Below are positions 1 through 7,423 of a stretch of DNA of 13,617 bases, piece by piece. Positions within the stretch are counted from its first letter, which is position 1. Each line of letters begins with the position of its first letter. The notes under the pieces were generated by a model. The model did no database searches, had not been told where the DNA came from, and saw only the letters and a program-made list of their open reading frames with translations. This DNA comes from DALYLB01 sp033763135. GTDB lineage: Bacteria; Acidobacteriota; Blastocatellia; RBC074. Where the stretch lies: assembly GCA_033763135.1 (NCBI GenBank), contig JANRKY010000356.1:1-13617 (forward strand). Reading direction: 5' to 3'. The position numbers and the translations under genes are program-made.

Positions 1-317
1 TCATAGACGATCTTGTTGCGCTTCCCCGTCAGGTCGAAACAGGAGAGGATGACCGACTGACAGACCGAGACGTTCTGATGCATGGCGACCGAACCGGTCT
101 CGGCGCCAATGATCCGGGCGACCTTGTCCCCGGTGGTGATCGGCATCTCCCACCAGCCCTCGGCCCACGCGCGAATGCCGCGCGTGGCCCACGTCTCGGC
201 GAACTCGGCCATGCGCTCAGCCGTGCGCGCCGGCATGGCCCCGAGCGAATGGTTGATCAGATAGAGCGTCTTTTCGAGAATCGGAAACTGTTTGCGATAT
301 GAGAGCAGTTCATCCAT
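1..317 (-). CDS. kynU: Kynureninase-like PLP enzyme, N-terminal part (3' end outside window)
   Basis: Only the first 105 codons are inside the window; the gene runs off the left edge. The protein begins MDELLSYRKQFPIL and carries YLINHSLGAMP near residues 19-29 and IGAETGSVAMHQNVSV near 70-85. These match the N-terminal part of fold-type I (class V) PLP enzymes of the kynureninase group, which cleave kynurenine to anthranilate and alanine in the cytoplasm. The PLP lysine would lie outside the window. The ATG at 317 is preceded by GAGGA about 7 nt upstream, a good ribosome site. It lies 113 nt downstream of tryptophan 2,3-dioxygenase on the same strand, which is the main reason for choosing kynureninase over a cysteine desulfurase or epimerase relative. 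The fold-type call is firm; the substrate is inferred from context. Confidence 0.68.
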   Translation of the reverse strand, partial: MDELLSYRKQFPILEKTLYLINHSLGAMPARTAERMAEFAETWATRGIRAWAEGWWEMPITTGDKVARIIGAETGSVAMHQNVSVCQSVILSCFDLTGKRNKIVY

Positions 318-318
318 A

Positions 319-342
319 GCAAATCCTCGGGGCAAATCCTCG
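319..342. repeat. Tandem 11-bp duplication carrying two Shine-Dalgarno copies
   Basis: GCAAATCCTCG occurs at 319-329 and again at 332-342, a 13-bp period. Read on the minus strand, each copy contains GAGGA, so the mRNA ahead of the PLP enzyme carries two ribosome-binding motifs about 7 and 20 nt before the ATG at 317. Only the proximal copy is well spaced. It looks like a local slippage duplication. Confidence 0.6.
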
Positions 343-345
343 AAA

Positions 346-422
346 ATCATCCACGAAGCCACACGAAGAAACACGAAGAATGGACCTCGCTTCGTGTCTC
401 TTCGTGTGGCTTCGTGGATGAT
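346..422. repeat. Long intergenic palindrome with phased CACGAAG units
   Basis: Two 33-bp arms (346-378 and 390-422) are reverse complements with one mismatch, separated by an 11-nt loop. Each arm contains CACGAAG, or its complement, three times at an exact 10-bp period (left arm starts at 352, 362 and 372). It begins 8 nt after the dioxygenase stop and ends 28 nt before the start of the downstream PLP gene, so in the shared mRNA it would form a very stable hairpin. No T-run follows, so it does not look like a classical intrinsic terminator. It more likely acts in mRNA processing, stability or attenuation, or is a dispersed repeat. I recall CTTCGTGTGGCTTCGTGG-like repeats from other environmental bacterial genomes, but cannot check copy number here. 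Confidence 0.9.
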
Positions 423-430
423 CTCCCGCC

Positions 431-1273
431 TTATTCATTGAGCATGGTTCGGGCTTCCCACAATTCGGGGAAGAATTTCTTGTCGAGCGTGACCTTGAGA
501 TACGAGGCGCCGCTGCTGCCGCCGGTGCCGAGGCGGACGCCGATGGTGCGTTCGACCATCTGGATGTGGCGGAGGCGCCAACTGACGATCAGTTCGTCGA
601 ATTCGGTCAGGCGTTCGCAGACGTCGATCCAGTCGCGTTTGCCGCGTTCGTCGCGATAGACGGCGCGGATCGCTTCGGCGCGCGCGCGGAAGGTCTCGTC
701 TTCGGTCGCGCCGGCCGGCAGCGCCGGCAGCACGCCCAGCGCGGCGAGCGCGGCAAAGAAGGCGTCGCGCAGCGAAGGCTCCCGGAGCCGGCGTTCAAGC
801 GCGGCGTGCGCCTCGGGCGAAGGTTCGTGATAACGCATCATCCGGGCGTCTTTCAAGCCGCAGAGAAATTCGAGTTCGCGGAACTGTTCGGACTGAAAGC
901 CGCTCGCCGGCCGGAGTTTGTCGCGAAAGGCCAGAAAGTGGGTCGGGAGCATCGTTTCGAGAATGGTGAACTGCTCGACCAGCACGCGCATGATCTCGGT
1001 CGATCGGCGCAGCAGCCGGGCCGCCTCATAAATCTCGTCGCGCGAATCGGGATGCGTTCCCGCCGCGCGCAGATTGGCGACAACGGCGTCCAGTTCGTGC
1101 AGCAGCTGCTTGAACCAGAGCTCGTAGGTCTGATGAATGATGATGAAGAGCAGCTCGTCGTGGTGTTCGGGCGAGGATTGCGGCTGCTGCAGCCGGATCA
1201 GCGCGGGCACCTGAAGATAGGCGCCATAGGTCAGCTGGTCTTCGGTCGTGGGCTTCGGGGATTGTGTTTCCAT
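431..1273 (-). CDS. kynA: Tryptophan 2,3-dioxygenase
   Basis: This cytoplasmic haem enzyme opens the indole ring of L-tryptophan with O2 to give N-formylkynurenine, the first step of the kynurenine route. The 280-residue length is normal for bacterial members. Family landmarks run in order: LTYGAYL (14-20), DELLFIIIHQTYELWFKQ (39-56) with distal His47, an FRDKL..PASGFQS segment (116-128), and RHIQMVERTIG (235-245) with probable proximal haem ligand His236. GTGGSSGASYLKV (249-261) and the C-terminal FFPELWEAR complete the signature. The start ATG is one base after the stop of the upstream propeller gene (TGATATG), and no clear Shine-Dalgarno is visible, so translation is probably coupled. A kynureninase-like gene follows. 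The formamidase that would link the two steps is not in the window. Confidence 0.97.
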   Translation of the reverse strand: METQSPKPTTEDQLTYGAYLQVPALIRLQQPQSSPEHHDELLFIIIHQTYELWFKQLLHELDAVVANLRAAGTHPDSRDEIYEAARLLRRSTEIMRVLVEQFTILETMLPTHFLAFRDKLRPASGFQSEQFRELEFLCGLKDARMMRYHEPSPEAHAALERRLREPSLRDAFFAALAALGVLPALPAGATEDETFRARAEAIRAVYRDERGKRDWIDVCERLTEFDELIVSWRLRHIQMVERTIGVRLGTGGSSGASYLKVTLDKKFFPELWEARTMLNE

Positions 1274-1274
1274 A

Positions 1275-2396
1275 TCAATGTGCGCTGCCCGTCGGGCCGA
1301 ACCGGAAGATGGCGCCGCTCATTCCGACGACCCAGCCGCAGTCGGGCGCAACGAAGGCGAGGCGGGAGAGATTCGCGTGCGTGTCGAGTTCGACGAGCTG
1401 CCAGGTCGCGCCGCCGTCCACCGTGTGGACGAGGGCGCCGCGATCGCCGGCGGCCCAGCCTTCGGTCGGGCTGACGAAGAAGATGTCGTTGAAGTTCTGT
1501 TTGACGCCGGTCTCCTGCGGAGTCCAGGCGGCGCCGCCATTGTTTGTGGCCAGGATCGTACCGTCGGAGCCGGCGACCCAGCCGATGCGGGCGTCGAGAA
1601 AGTGAACGGCGCGCAGCGCTTTCGTCACGCCGGAACTGCGCTCGCTCCAGGAGCGGCCGCCGTCCATCGTGACGAGAATCGTTCCGCCGGCGCCGACGAT
1701 GAAGACCTGTCGTTCGCTGATCGCGGCGAGATCGTAGAGCAGCTTCTTCGTCGCGGCGCCCTGCAGCTGCCAGGTCGCGCCGCCGTCGCGCGTGTGCTGA
1801 ATCGAGCCGGCTTCGCCGCAGGACCAGCCGACGCGGTCGTTGACGAAGGCCATGCGCAGCAGCACCGGATCGGGCGGACGCGCGTTCTCGCCCGTCTTTT
1901 CCGCCGTCTTCTCCGCCTGCTTCTCGTTCTGCCGGCTCAGCGAGCGCCCCGAGAGCCCGGCGCGGGTGATGACCGGCTGCTGCGAGAGCTCGCCGAGCGC
2001 CCAGTTCGCGCCGCCGTCCCGGCTGTTCAGAACGAAGATCCGCTCGGTCCAGTCCAGCCCGAGCCGGCGATTGAAGCGGCCGTATTCGCCGAGCACGCAC
2101 CCGCGCGCGGCGTCGAAGAACCACAGATCGTTGATCGGCTCCTTGCTCTCCTGTTCGGACAGCGCGGCCCGCTTCCATTGCGCGCCGCCATCCTCCGTCC
2201 GCAACAGCGTTCCATTGCTGCCGGCCGCCCAGCCCGTATTCCGATCCAGAAAAAAGACGGCCGAGAGCCGCGCCAGCACGCCGCTCTTCTGCGCCTGCCA
2301 GACCGGCTCCGCCTCGCGCGCGCCTGACGCCGGCAAGCCGGCGAACACGAGCAGCGCGGCGATCGCCAGACTGAGAATGGTTCTTTGATGCTTCAT
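1275..2396 (-). CDS. Secreted Ycf48/HCF136-like seven-repeat beta-propeller protein
   Basis: The 373-residue product starts with MKHQRTILSLAIAALLVFAG, a clear Sec signal peptide, probably cleaved after PASGA. I chose the ATG at 2396 because the signal peptide begins there; the frame stays open to 2492 but would add 32 polar residues in front of it. Seven repeats of the type GW-x-x-G-x-x-G-x-(L/I)-x(2)-T-x-D-G-G-x-x-W occur near residues 55-74, 99-132, 190-209, 231-250, 272-291, 313-332 and 354-366, enough for a seven-bladed propeller. Repeats 2 and 3 are separated by a charged insert with QNEKQAEKTAEKTGE (near 156-170). Ycf48 relatives assist photosystem II assembly in phototrophs; here the role is unknown and probably periplasmic. 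Its stop lies one base before the dioxygenase start. Confidence 0.85.
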   Translation of the reverse strand: MKHQRTILSLAIAALLVFAGLPASGAREAEPVWQAQKSGVLARLSAVFFLDRNTGWAAGSNGTLLRTEDGGAQWKRAALSEQESKEPINDLWFFDAARGCVLGEYGRFNRRLGLDWTERIFVLNSRDGGANWALGELSQQPVITRAGLSGRSLSRQNEKQAEKTAEKTGENARPPDPVLLRMAFVNDRVGWSCGEAGSIQHTRDGGATWQLQGAATKKLLYDLAAISERQVFIVGAGGTILVTMDGGRSWSERSSGVTKALRAVHFLDARIGWVAGSDGTILATNNGGAAWTPQETGVKQNFNDIFFVSPTEGWAAGDRGALVHTVDGGATWQLVELDTHANLSRLAFVAPDCGWVVGMSGAIFRFGPTGSAH

Positions 2397-2509
2397 TTCC
2401 TTGAAATGCCCTGCCCCTCTCCTGAAAGCGGAACTCGAAACAACGTCCTTGATCGTCGTTTCGGCCACGGTCGCACGCTGCTTCGGAGCCATCCGATCCT
2501 GGGCGACGG

Positions 2510-2607
2510 GAATAGACAGGATGAACAGGATTTTTCAGGATTTCCAGGATGATTTGTGAACAGAGAATCCTGTTCATCCTGAAAAATCCTGTCAATCCTG
2601 TCTATTC
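2510..2607. repeat. Long imperfect palindrome with phased CAGGAT/ATCCTG units
   Basis: Arms at 2510-2550 and 2567-2607 (41 bp each, about five mismatches) are inverted around a 16-nt loop. The left arm carries CAGGAT at 2517, 2526, 2536 and 2545; the right arm carries ATCCTG at 2567, 2576, 2586 and 2595. Spacings are 9, 10, 9 in both arms. It starts 45 nt past the stop of the Wza-like gene and precedes the propeller gene, so it could end or process the EPS transcript. No U-tract follows. I recall sequences of the form ATCCTGTTCATCCTG as common dispersed repeats in several environmental phyla. Confidence 0.9.
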
Positions 2608-2652
2608 TTCAAGGCGCCCTGGCCGAAGCGATGATCGAGGCCGAAACCACCG

Positions 2653-3489
2653 TCAGCGCCGGACGAAGACCGGGACCCACCAGGCCAGCGCCATCACGCC
2701 GAGAGCCTTCTCCACGGTCTTGAACTTGTTGCCCGGGACGACGATCGTGTCGCCGGGCGCGAGAAACATGTCCTCTGCCTCGCCCTTCTCGACGTCGCGG
2801 ACGTTGATCGCGATCGGCCGCGGACGGCCCGCCTGCTGCTGCCGCAGGACGCTGACCTTTCGAAGATCGCCGTACTTCGTGATATAGCCCGCGTTGGCGA
2901 GCGCCTCGGTCACCGTCATCCGCTTGGCCATCTCGTAGACGCCGGGCTTCATCACGTCGCCGACGACCAGATACTTCAGGCTGTGAACCTCGACGACCTG
3001 CACGGTGACGATCGGCTGGCGAATGTATTCGGAGAGCTTCTCGTTGATCTCGGCCTCGATCTCGTCCGTCGTCCGCCCGGCCACCATGATCTGGCCGATG
3101 TGCGGGTAGTTGATGCGTCCGCTCGGCGGGATCTTGATGTTGCCGCGCGAATAGTTCGGCTGTTCGAAGACATCGACCGAGATGATGTCCTCGGGACCGA
3201 GACGAGTCGAGGTGAAGAAGTTGTTGATGTACGGAAGACCGGCGGCCTCGATCTCCGAGGGATCTTCGCGGCGCAGGGCCTGCCGCGCGTCCGCAGCCGC
3301 CGCGGTCTTCTCAGACTTCGGGGCGGGCTTCTTCTCGCCGACGGTCCGCTCGCGGGCGGGCTTCGATTCGGCCTGCGGCGCCTTGTCCAGATCCGATTTC
3401 ACCTCCTGCGCCGCCGCCGGAATCGCCGACAGCAGCGCGCAAAGAAGGAGAACCACATGTTGCCCGTTTCGCATCGTCATTGTTTTCAT
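2653..3489 (-). CDS. Wza-like polysaccharide export protein (poly_export + SLBB)
   Basis: A 278-residue periplasmic/outer-membrane protein of the polysaccharide-export channel family. It has a signal peptide (about 1-28, ending AIPAAAQ), a lysine/proline/alanine-rich linker (about 30-75), then the export domain opening with RLGPEDIISVDVFEQPNYS (97-114) and PPSGRINYPHIGQI. A soluble SLBB domain follows from about 173 (YLVVGDVMKPGVYE). No lipobox is convincing: the only cysteine in the signal peptide (LLLC, 17) has Leu before it. The C-terminus ends in a hydrophobic tail, ALGVMALAWWVPVFVRR, which may be the membrane-anchoring segment. The ATG at 3489 follows GAGGA with about 8 nt spacing; the open frame upstream (to 3648) runs inside the sugar transferase gene and is not used. 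It is the last gene of the EPS block. Confidence 0.92.
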   Translation of the reverse strand: MKTMTMRNGQHVVLLLCALLSAIPAAAQEVKSDLDKAPQAESKPARERTVGEKKPAPKSEKTAAAADARQALRREDPSEIEAAGLPYINNFFTSTRLGPEDIISVDVFEQPNYSRGNIKIPPSGRINYPHIGQIMVAGRTTDEIEAEINEKLSEYIRQPIVTVQVVEVHSLKYLVVGDVMKPGVYEMAKRMTVTEALANAGYITKYGDLRKVSVLRQQQAGRPRPIAINVRDVEKGEAEDMFLAPGDTIVVPGNKFKTVEKALGVMALAWWVPVFVRR

Positions 3490-3514
3490 GGACGTTTCCT
3501 CGGAACTCCAAACA

Positions 3515-4942
3515 TCAGCGGCCCGCGCCGAACAGAACGGTCTTGACCGTTTTGAACATGATCCAGAGATCGAAAAGGAGCGATGCATTTTTAATATAGT
3601 AGAGATCGTACTGCAATTTCTGAATCGCGTCGTCGACCGACGCCCCATAAGGGTAACAGACCTGCGCCCATCCGGTCAGGCCCGGCTCGACGAGATGGCG
3701 CTGGGAATAGAACGGGATCTTCTCATTCAATTGCTCGACAAAGAAGGGGCGTTCGGCGCGCGGGCCGACAAAGCTCATCTCGCCGCGAAGAATGTTGATG
3801 AACTGCGGGATCTCGTCGATGCGCGTCTTGCGCATGAAATTGCCGACGCGGGTGATGCGCGGATCGCGTTTCTGGGCCCATTGCGGCGTGCCGTCCTTCT
3901 CGGCGTCCTGCCGCATCGAGCGAAACTTGACGATATTGAACGGCCGCCCGTTCTTTCCGACGCGTTCCTGGGAATAGAAGATGGGGCCGGGCGATTCCAG
4001 CTTGATCGCGATGGCGGCCAGGATGCAGACCGGGAGCGAAAGCAGCGCGCCCAGCGCGGCCATGGCGAAATTGAAGATCCGGCGAATGACCGTGGCGATC
4101 GCGCCGCGCTTGCCGCCGGCGGAAAAGATGATCCAGCTCGGGCGAAGCATCTCGACGCTGATCTTTCCGGTCAGCTTTTCATAGAGCGAGGTGCCCTCCT
4201 CGATCGCCGCGCTGCCCTGCAGCCGAATCTGCAGCAGTTGATTGACCGGCAGGTGGCCCCGGCGATCCTGGAGCGCGACGACGACGCGATCGACGCCCTC
4301 TTCCTCGACCAGCCGACTCAGATCGGCGACGGCGCCGATCACCTTCGGATTGAGCAGCGTCTGCCCCACCAGCGTCGGGTCCTCCGAGACGAAGCCGATG
4401 ACCTTGTACCCGAGATCACGCCGCAGCATGGCTTCGCGGGCGACTTCGATCGCGAGCGTATCGGTGCCGACAATCAGAATCTTCTCGCCGAGCTTCGGGT
4501 GGCGCATCAGCCAGTGAATGCCCAGTCGCCAGCAGAACATCACCCCGAGGGCGAACGCCATGGCGACCGCCGGAACGCCGTTGGCGTAGCGAACGACAGC
4601 GCCGCCTTCCGTCTCTTCGAGATAGCCCAGCAGCAGAGTCGGGCGAAGCAGAAAGATCGCGCTCAGCACCAGCAGGGCGAGCCCGGTCGCCTGAAAGAGA
4701 TCCGTCAGCAGTTCGCGCCGCAGCCGCGGCTTCGAGACGTCGTACAGATCGAAGAAATAGAAGATGACCTGGCAGATCATCGTCGTGAAGATGATCTTGA
4801 AGATGCCGCGCTGCTCGAACAGGACTGATTGAACCCGATCGGGAAACCGCAGCGCCAGGCTGAAGATGACGACGAAGATGACGATGCCGGCCTCGACCGT
4901 CAACAATGCGAAAGTTTTGATCCAAATACCGCGTCTGATCAT
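3515..4942 (-). CDS. Polyprenyl-phosphate glycosyl-1-phosphate transferase (EPS initiation)
   Basis: This 475-residue membrane enzyme transfers a sugar-1-phosphate from a nucleotide sugar to undecaprenyl phosphate, starting repeat-unit synthesis at the cytoplasmic face. The N-terminal half has about four hydrophobic helices (near 9-31, 47-64, 83-100, 121-145) followed by a Rossmann-like section (ILIVGTDTLAIEVAR, 155-169). The C-terminal half is the bacterial sugar transferase domain: a membrane hairpin near 289-313, ESPGPIFYSQERVG (316-329), FNIVKFRSM, the catalytic pair Asp376-Glu377 in RIDEIPQFINILRGEMS, and SFVGPRAERP. The architecture fits the exosortase-locus (EpsB_2-type) subgroup; sugar specificity cannot be read. 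The start has no recognisable Shine-Dalgarno. It follows the kinase gene after a 188-nt gap and precedes the exporter by 25 nt. Confidence 0.95.
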   Translation of the reverse strand: MIRRGIWIKTFALLTVEAGIVIFVVIFSLALRFPDRVQSVLFEQRGIFKIIFTTMICQVIFYFFDLYDVSKPRLRRELLTDLFQATGLALLVLSAIFLLRPTLLLGYLEETEGGAVVRYANGVPAVAMAFALGVMFCWRLGIHWLMRHPKLGEKILIVGTDTLAIEVAREAMLRRDLGYKVIGFVSEDPTLVGQTLLNPKVIGAVADLSRLVEEEGVDRVVVALQDRRGHLPVNQLLQIRLQGSAAIEEGTSLYEKLTGKISVEMLRPSWIIFSAGGKRGAIATVIRRIFNFAMAALGALLSLPVCILAAIAIKLESPGPIFYSQERVGKNGRPFNIVKFRSMRQDAEKDGTPQWAQKRDPRITRVGNFMRKTRIDEIPQFINILRGEMSFVGPRAERPFFVEQLNEKIPFYSQRHLVEPGLTGWAQVCYPYGASVDDAIQKLQYDLYYIKNASLLFDLWIMFKTVKTVLFGAGR

Positions 4943-5130
4943 ATGAGTTGTGTGTTCGTGTGAGGTATCGTTCAGTCCGCCTCAGTTGCCCGGTTCATCG
5001 CCGATGGATGCGGGCAGGGGCGGCCTGTCATAGTGAGCGGGAGTCGGCTGAAGCGACCAGGTTCAACATGAGCGGAATCGCGGAGAGACCCGGTTCGGAC
5101 CGATGTCTCTTCGGGGGCATGAGTTCCGAT
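4943..5130. other. Non-coding gap inside the EPS gene block
   Basis: This 188-nt stretch separates the tyrosine kinase stop from the sugar transferase start and is the largest gap in an otherwise tightly packed block. I see no supported small gene and no good -10 box on the minus strand, only a short palindrome (CATCGCCGATG). It may be an untranslated spacer or hold a promoter I cannot recognise. Confidence 0.5.
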
Positions 5131-6291
5131 TCAATCGAGATGCATTCTCTTTCCCAACCAGCTTTCGCCGATCCTTCCCTTCAACTTCTCCCAGAAGGAT
5201 CGACGCCGATGCTCGCGGTCGGAATAGGAATAATAATAATCGTAATAGCTGCCTTCCGTCACGGGGTCGGCGTCATTCAGGACGACGCCGAGGATCCGGT
5301 CGTGGGGCAGCACCTCGACAGCCTTTTCGACGGTCTCGTACGGGGCGAGCCCCGAACGAACGACCATCACGAGCGCGTCCGAATGATTCGCCAGCAGACG
5401 GGCGTCGGCGAAGGGCAGAACCGGCGGCGAATCGATCAGGATGAAGTCGAAATAGGCGCGCAGCTCCTCGATCATCGCGTCGAGCCGGCCGCTGGAGAGC
5501 AGCTCCGTGGGGTTCCGGGCCTCCTGTCCGACGGGCAGCACATAGAGTTCCTGTCCATCGAGGCAGAAGACGGAATCGAGCGCGCCGCGCTTTCCTTCGA
5601 GAACCGCTTCCAACCCGGTCTTCGGCCGCAGCCCGAGATAGGCCGCGACATTCGGACGGCGAAGATCGCCGTCGATGACCAGAACGCGTTTCTCCTTCGA
5701 CTGCGCGATCGCGAGAGCGAGGTTGAGGACGCTGGAGGTCTTTCCCTCGCCGGCCATCGCGCTGGTGACGACAATCACCTGCGTGCGGCGCTTCTCGGCC
5801 GCGTGAAAGATCTGCGTTCGCAGGGTGCGATACTGCTCGCATTCGGGAGCGGCGGCCTCGGTGAGCAGAATCAACCGGGGATGCAGCGCCGAGAGGCGCA
5901 GCGGCTCCACGGGAATCTCGTGCGGCGTGGCGATGATCTCGGCGCGGCGACGCTCGGGCGCGGACCGGGCCGCGGCCTCCCGTTTCATCTCTTCCGGCTC
6001 TTCGGCCTGAATGGCCACTTCCTGCGCGGGCTTTTCGCGATGCAGCGCGCCGCCATTGGCCGGCGGCGGCGTCACGGGCCCCGTGTTCCAGGAAGGAAAG
6101 ATCATCCCTTCATTCGATTTCGGCCCGGTGGGCGCGCCGATGACCGACGGCAGTTCGTACGGCTCGTCGAGTTCCGGGACCTCGGGGACGAAATCGGGCG
6201 CTCCGGTCTGCACAGCCAGCGGATCCCGCTCGCTCGCCTTTCCGTCCTTGTTGAGTTGCTGGCGCTGCAGCGCCTCGAAAACTTTGCTCAT
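5131..6291 (-). CDS. BY-type tyrosine autokinase of an EPS locus (CpsD/Wzc-C like)
   Basis: A 386-residue cytoplasmic ATPase/tyrosine kinase that phosphorylates its own C-terminal tyrosines and works with the chain-length protein to control polymer length. The N-terminus MSKVFEALQRQQ resembles the short helix typical of these kinases. A proline- and charge-rich linker of about 120 residues follows. The catalytic domain has Walker A SAMAGEGKTS (177-186), Walker A' VLVIDGDLRRP (203-213) and Walker B FILIDSPP (283-290). The tyrosine cluster GSYYDYYYSYSD (347-358) holds six tyrosines at 349, 350, 352, 353, 354 and 356. The first ATG follows the ATPase stop by 18 nt; the upstream sequence has no clear Shine-Dalgarno. 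Confidence 0.94.
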   Translation of the reverse strand: MSKVFEALQRQQLNKDGKASERDPLAVQTGAPDFVPEVPELDEPYELPSVIGAPTGPKSNEGMIFPSWNTGPVTPPPANGGALHREKPAQEVAIQAEEPEEMKREAAARSAPERRRAEIIATPHEIPVEPLRLSALHPRLILLTEAAAPECEQYRTLRTQIFHAAEKRRTQVIVVTSAMAGEGKTSSVLNLALAIAQSKEKRVLVIDGDLRRPNVAAYLGLRPKTGLEAVLEGKRGALDSVFCLDGQELYVLPVGQEARNPTELLSSGRLDAMIEELRAYFDFILIDSPPVLPFADARLLANHSDALVMVVRSGLAPYETVEKAVEVLPHDRILGVVLNDADPVTEGSYYDYYYSYSDREHRRRSFWEKLKGRIGESWLGKRMHLD

Positions 6292-6309
6292 ATGTTGGGA
6301 GGCGAGGAA

Positions 6310-7401
6310 TTATCCCGCCTTCATGGTCCCTTGGCGATCCGCGTCCCGGTCCTCGTCTTCACGGGATTCGCCCACCGGCGAGACGACCTTGAGTTCGGCC
6401 GGTTTCCGGGGCGCGGCGTCGGGGCGGGCGTCTCTGCCGGACCGGCGGCCGGAGCGACGACGCCCTTCGCGGGGAAGCCTGGCGCCGGAATCGGCCTCGG
6501 CGCTCTCCATCCATTCGGACTCATCGCTCTCGCGCATCACGGGCAGCGGCGGCAGCGTCGAGGCCATGACGTTTCGCGGATCGTCCGCGATCATCGGTTG
6601 CAGCAGATCGAGCGTCTCGGCCGTCTCGGCGATGATCTCGGCCGTGATCCGCCGCGCGCCGGTCGCAAAACCGGAGAGCAGGGCGTTGTCACAGATGTTG
6701 TTCACCAGCCGCGGGATGCCTTCGGAAGCGCGATAGATCAGCGCCAGGGCATCCGCCGTGAAGAGATCCTGGCGCGCGGCGCCCGCGATCTTCAACCGCG
6801 TGGCGATATAACCGGGGACATCCTCGGCCTTCAACGGCTTGATCTCGCACCGCAGACTGATTCGCTGCTTCAACTGGCGAAGTTCCGCGCTGTTCAGCAG
6901 GCTTCGCAGTTCGGGCTGCCCGACGAGGATGATCTGCAGCTGCTTTTCGGTATAGGTCTCGAAATTGAGCAGCAGGCGGATCTCTTCGAGCAGTTCGCGC
7001 GAGAGTCCCTGCGCCTCGTCGACGATGAGAACCGTTCGCAGCCCGCGCGAATGGCGCATCATCAGCAGCCGGCCCAGCTTGATCATCATGTCGGACTTGG
7101 TGGTGTACTCGCCCAGCCCGTAATCGGCGGCCAGATGCTGATAGAGCTCTCCCACGGCCAGCCCCGGATTGAATAGATAGGAGCTGAGCACCGTGCGATC
7201 GAGCCGCGCGATCATCGCGCGGAGAATCGTCGTCTTCCCCGTTCCCACTTCTCCCGTCGCGACGATCAGCCCCTTGCCGTGCTGGATTCCGTAATGCAGA
7301 TTCGCCATCACCTCGCGATGGCTCGCGGTGAAATAGAGAAACCGCGGGTCCGGCGTGAGACTGAAGGGAATGTCGCGAAGTCCGTAAAATTGCAGATACA
7401 T
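6310..7401 (-). CDS. ExeA-like AAA+ ATPase of an exosortase/EPS-type locus
   Basis: A 363-residue AAA+ protein beginning MYLQFYGLRDIPFSLTPDP, the characteristic opening of ExeA/GspA-like ATPases found in exosortase-associated EPS loci. Walker A is GEVGTGKT (50-57), Walker B LIVDEAQ (125-131), sensor 1 LVGQPEL (159-165), a likely arginine finger is at Arg180, and sensor 2 is GIPR (228-231). The core ends near 270. The remaining 90 residues are low complexity, arginine-rich and probably disordered (PREGRRRSGRRSGRDAR near 314-330). There is no peptidoglycan-binding domain or transmembrane helix of the kind seen in ExeA itself. The start is preceded by AGGA at suitable spacing, 22 nt after the chain-length gene. 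Its exact role in such loci is not established. Confidence 0.9.
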   Translation of the reverse strand: MYLQFYGLRDIPFSLTPDPRFLYFTASHREVMANLHYGIQHGKGLIVATGEVGTGKTTILRAMIARLDRTVLSSYLFNPGLAVGELYQHLAADYGLGEYTTKSDMMIKLGRLLMMRHSRGLRTVLIVDEAQGLSRELLEEIRLLLNFETYTEKQLQIILVGQPELRSLLNSAELRQLKQRISLRCEIKPLKAEDVPGYIATRLKIAGAARQDLFTADALALIYRASEGIPRLVNNICDNALLSGFATGARRITAEIIAETAETLDLLQPMIADDPRNVMASTLPPLPVMRESDESEWMESAEADSGARLPREGRRRSGRRSGRDARPDAAPRKPAELKVVSPVGESREDEDRDADRQGTMKAG

Positions 7402-7423
7402 TCGTTTTCCTGCCGGCTCGAAT

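Noticed and set aside
2397..2492. Longer N-terminus for the propeller protein
   Set aside because: It would put 32 polar, poorly structured residues before an evident signal peptide; the ATG at 2396 is preferred.
3436..3441. Possible lipoprotein cysteine in the exporter signal peptide
   Set aside because: LLLC has Leu rather than Gly/Ala/Ser before Cys and the cysteine lies in the hydrophobic core; cleavage after AAA is more likely.
3182..4828. 548-codon plus-strand open frame opposite the exporter and sugar transferase
   Set aside because: Antisense to two genes with clear family motifs; composition artefact.
4948..7176. 742-codon plus-strand open frame opposite the kinase and ATPase genes
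   Set aside because: It lies antisense to two genes with complete catalytic motifs. Its translation is low-complexity Arg/Gly/Leu text with no domain, the usual result of GC-rich codon bias.
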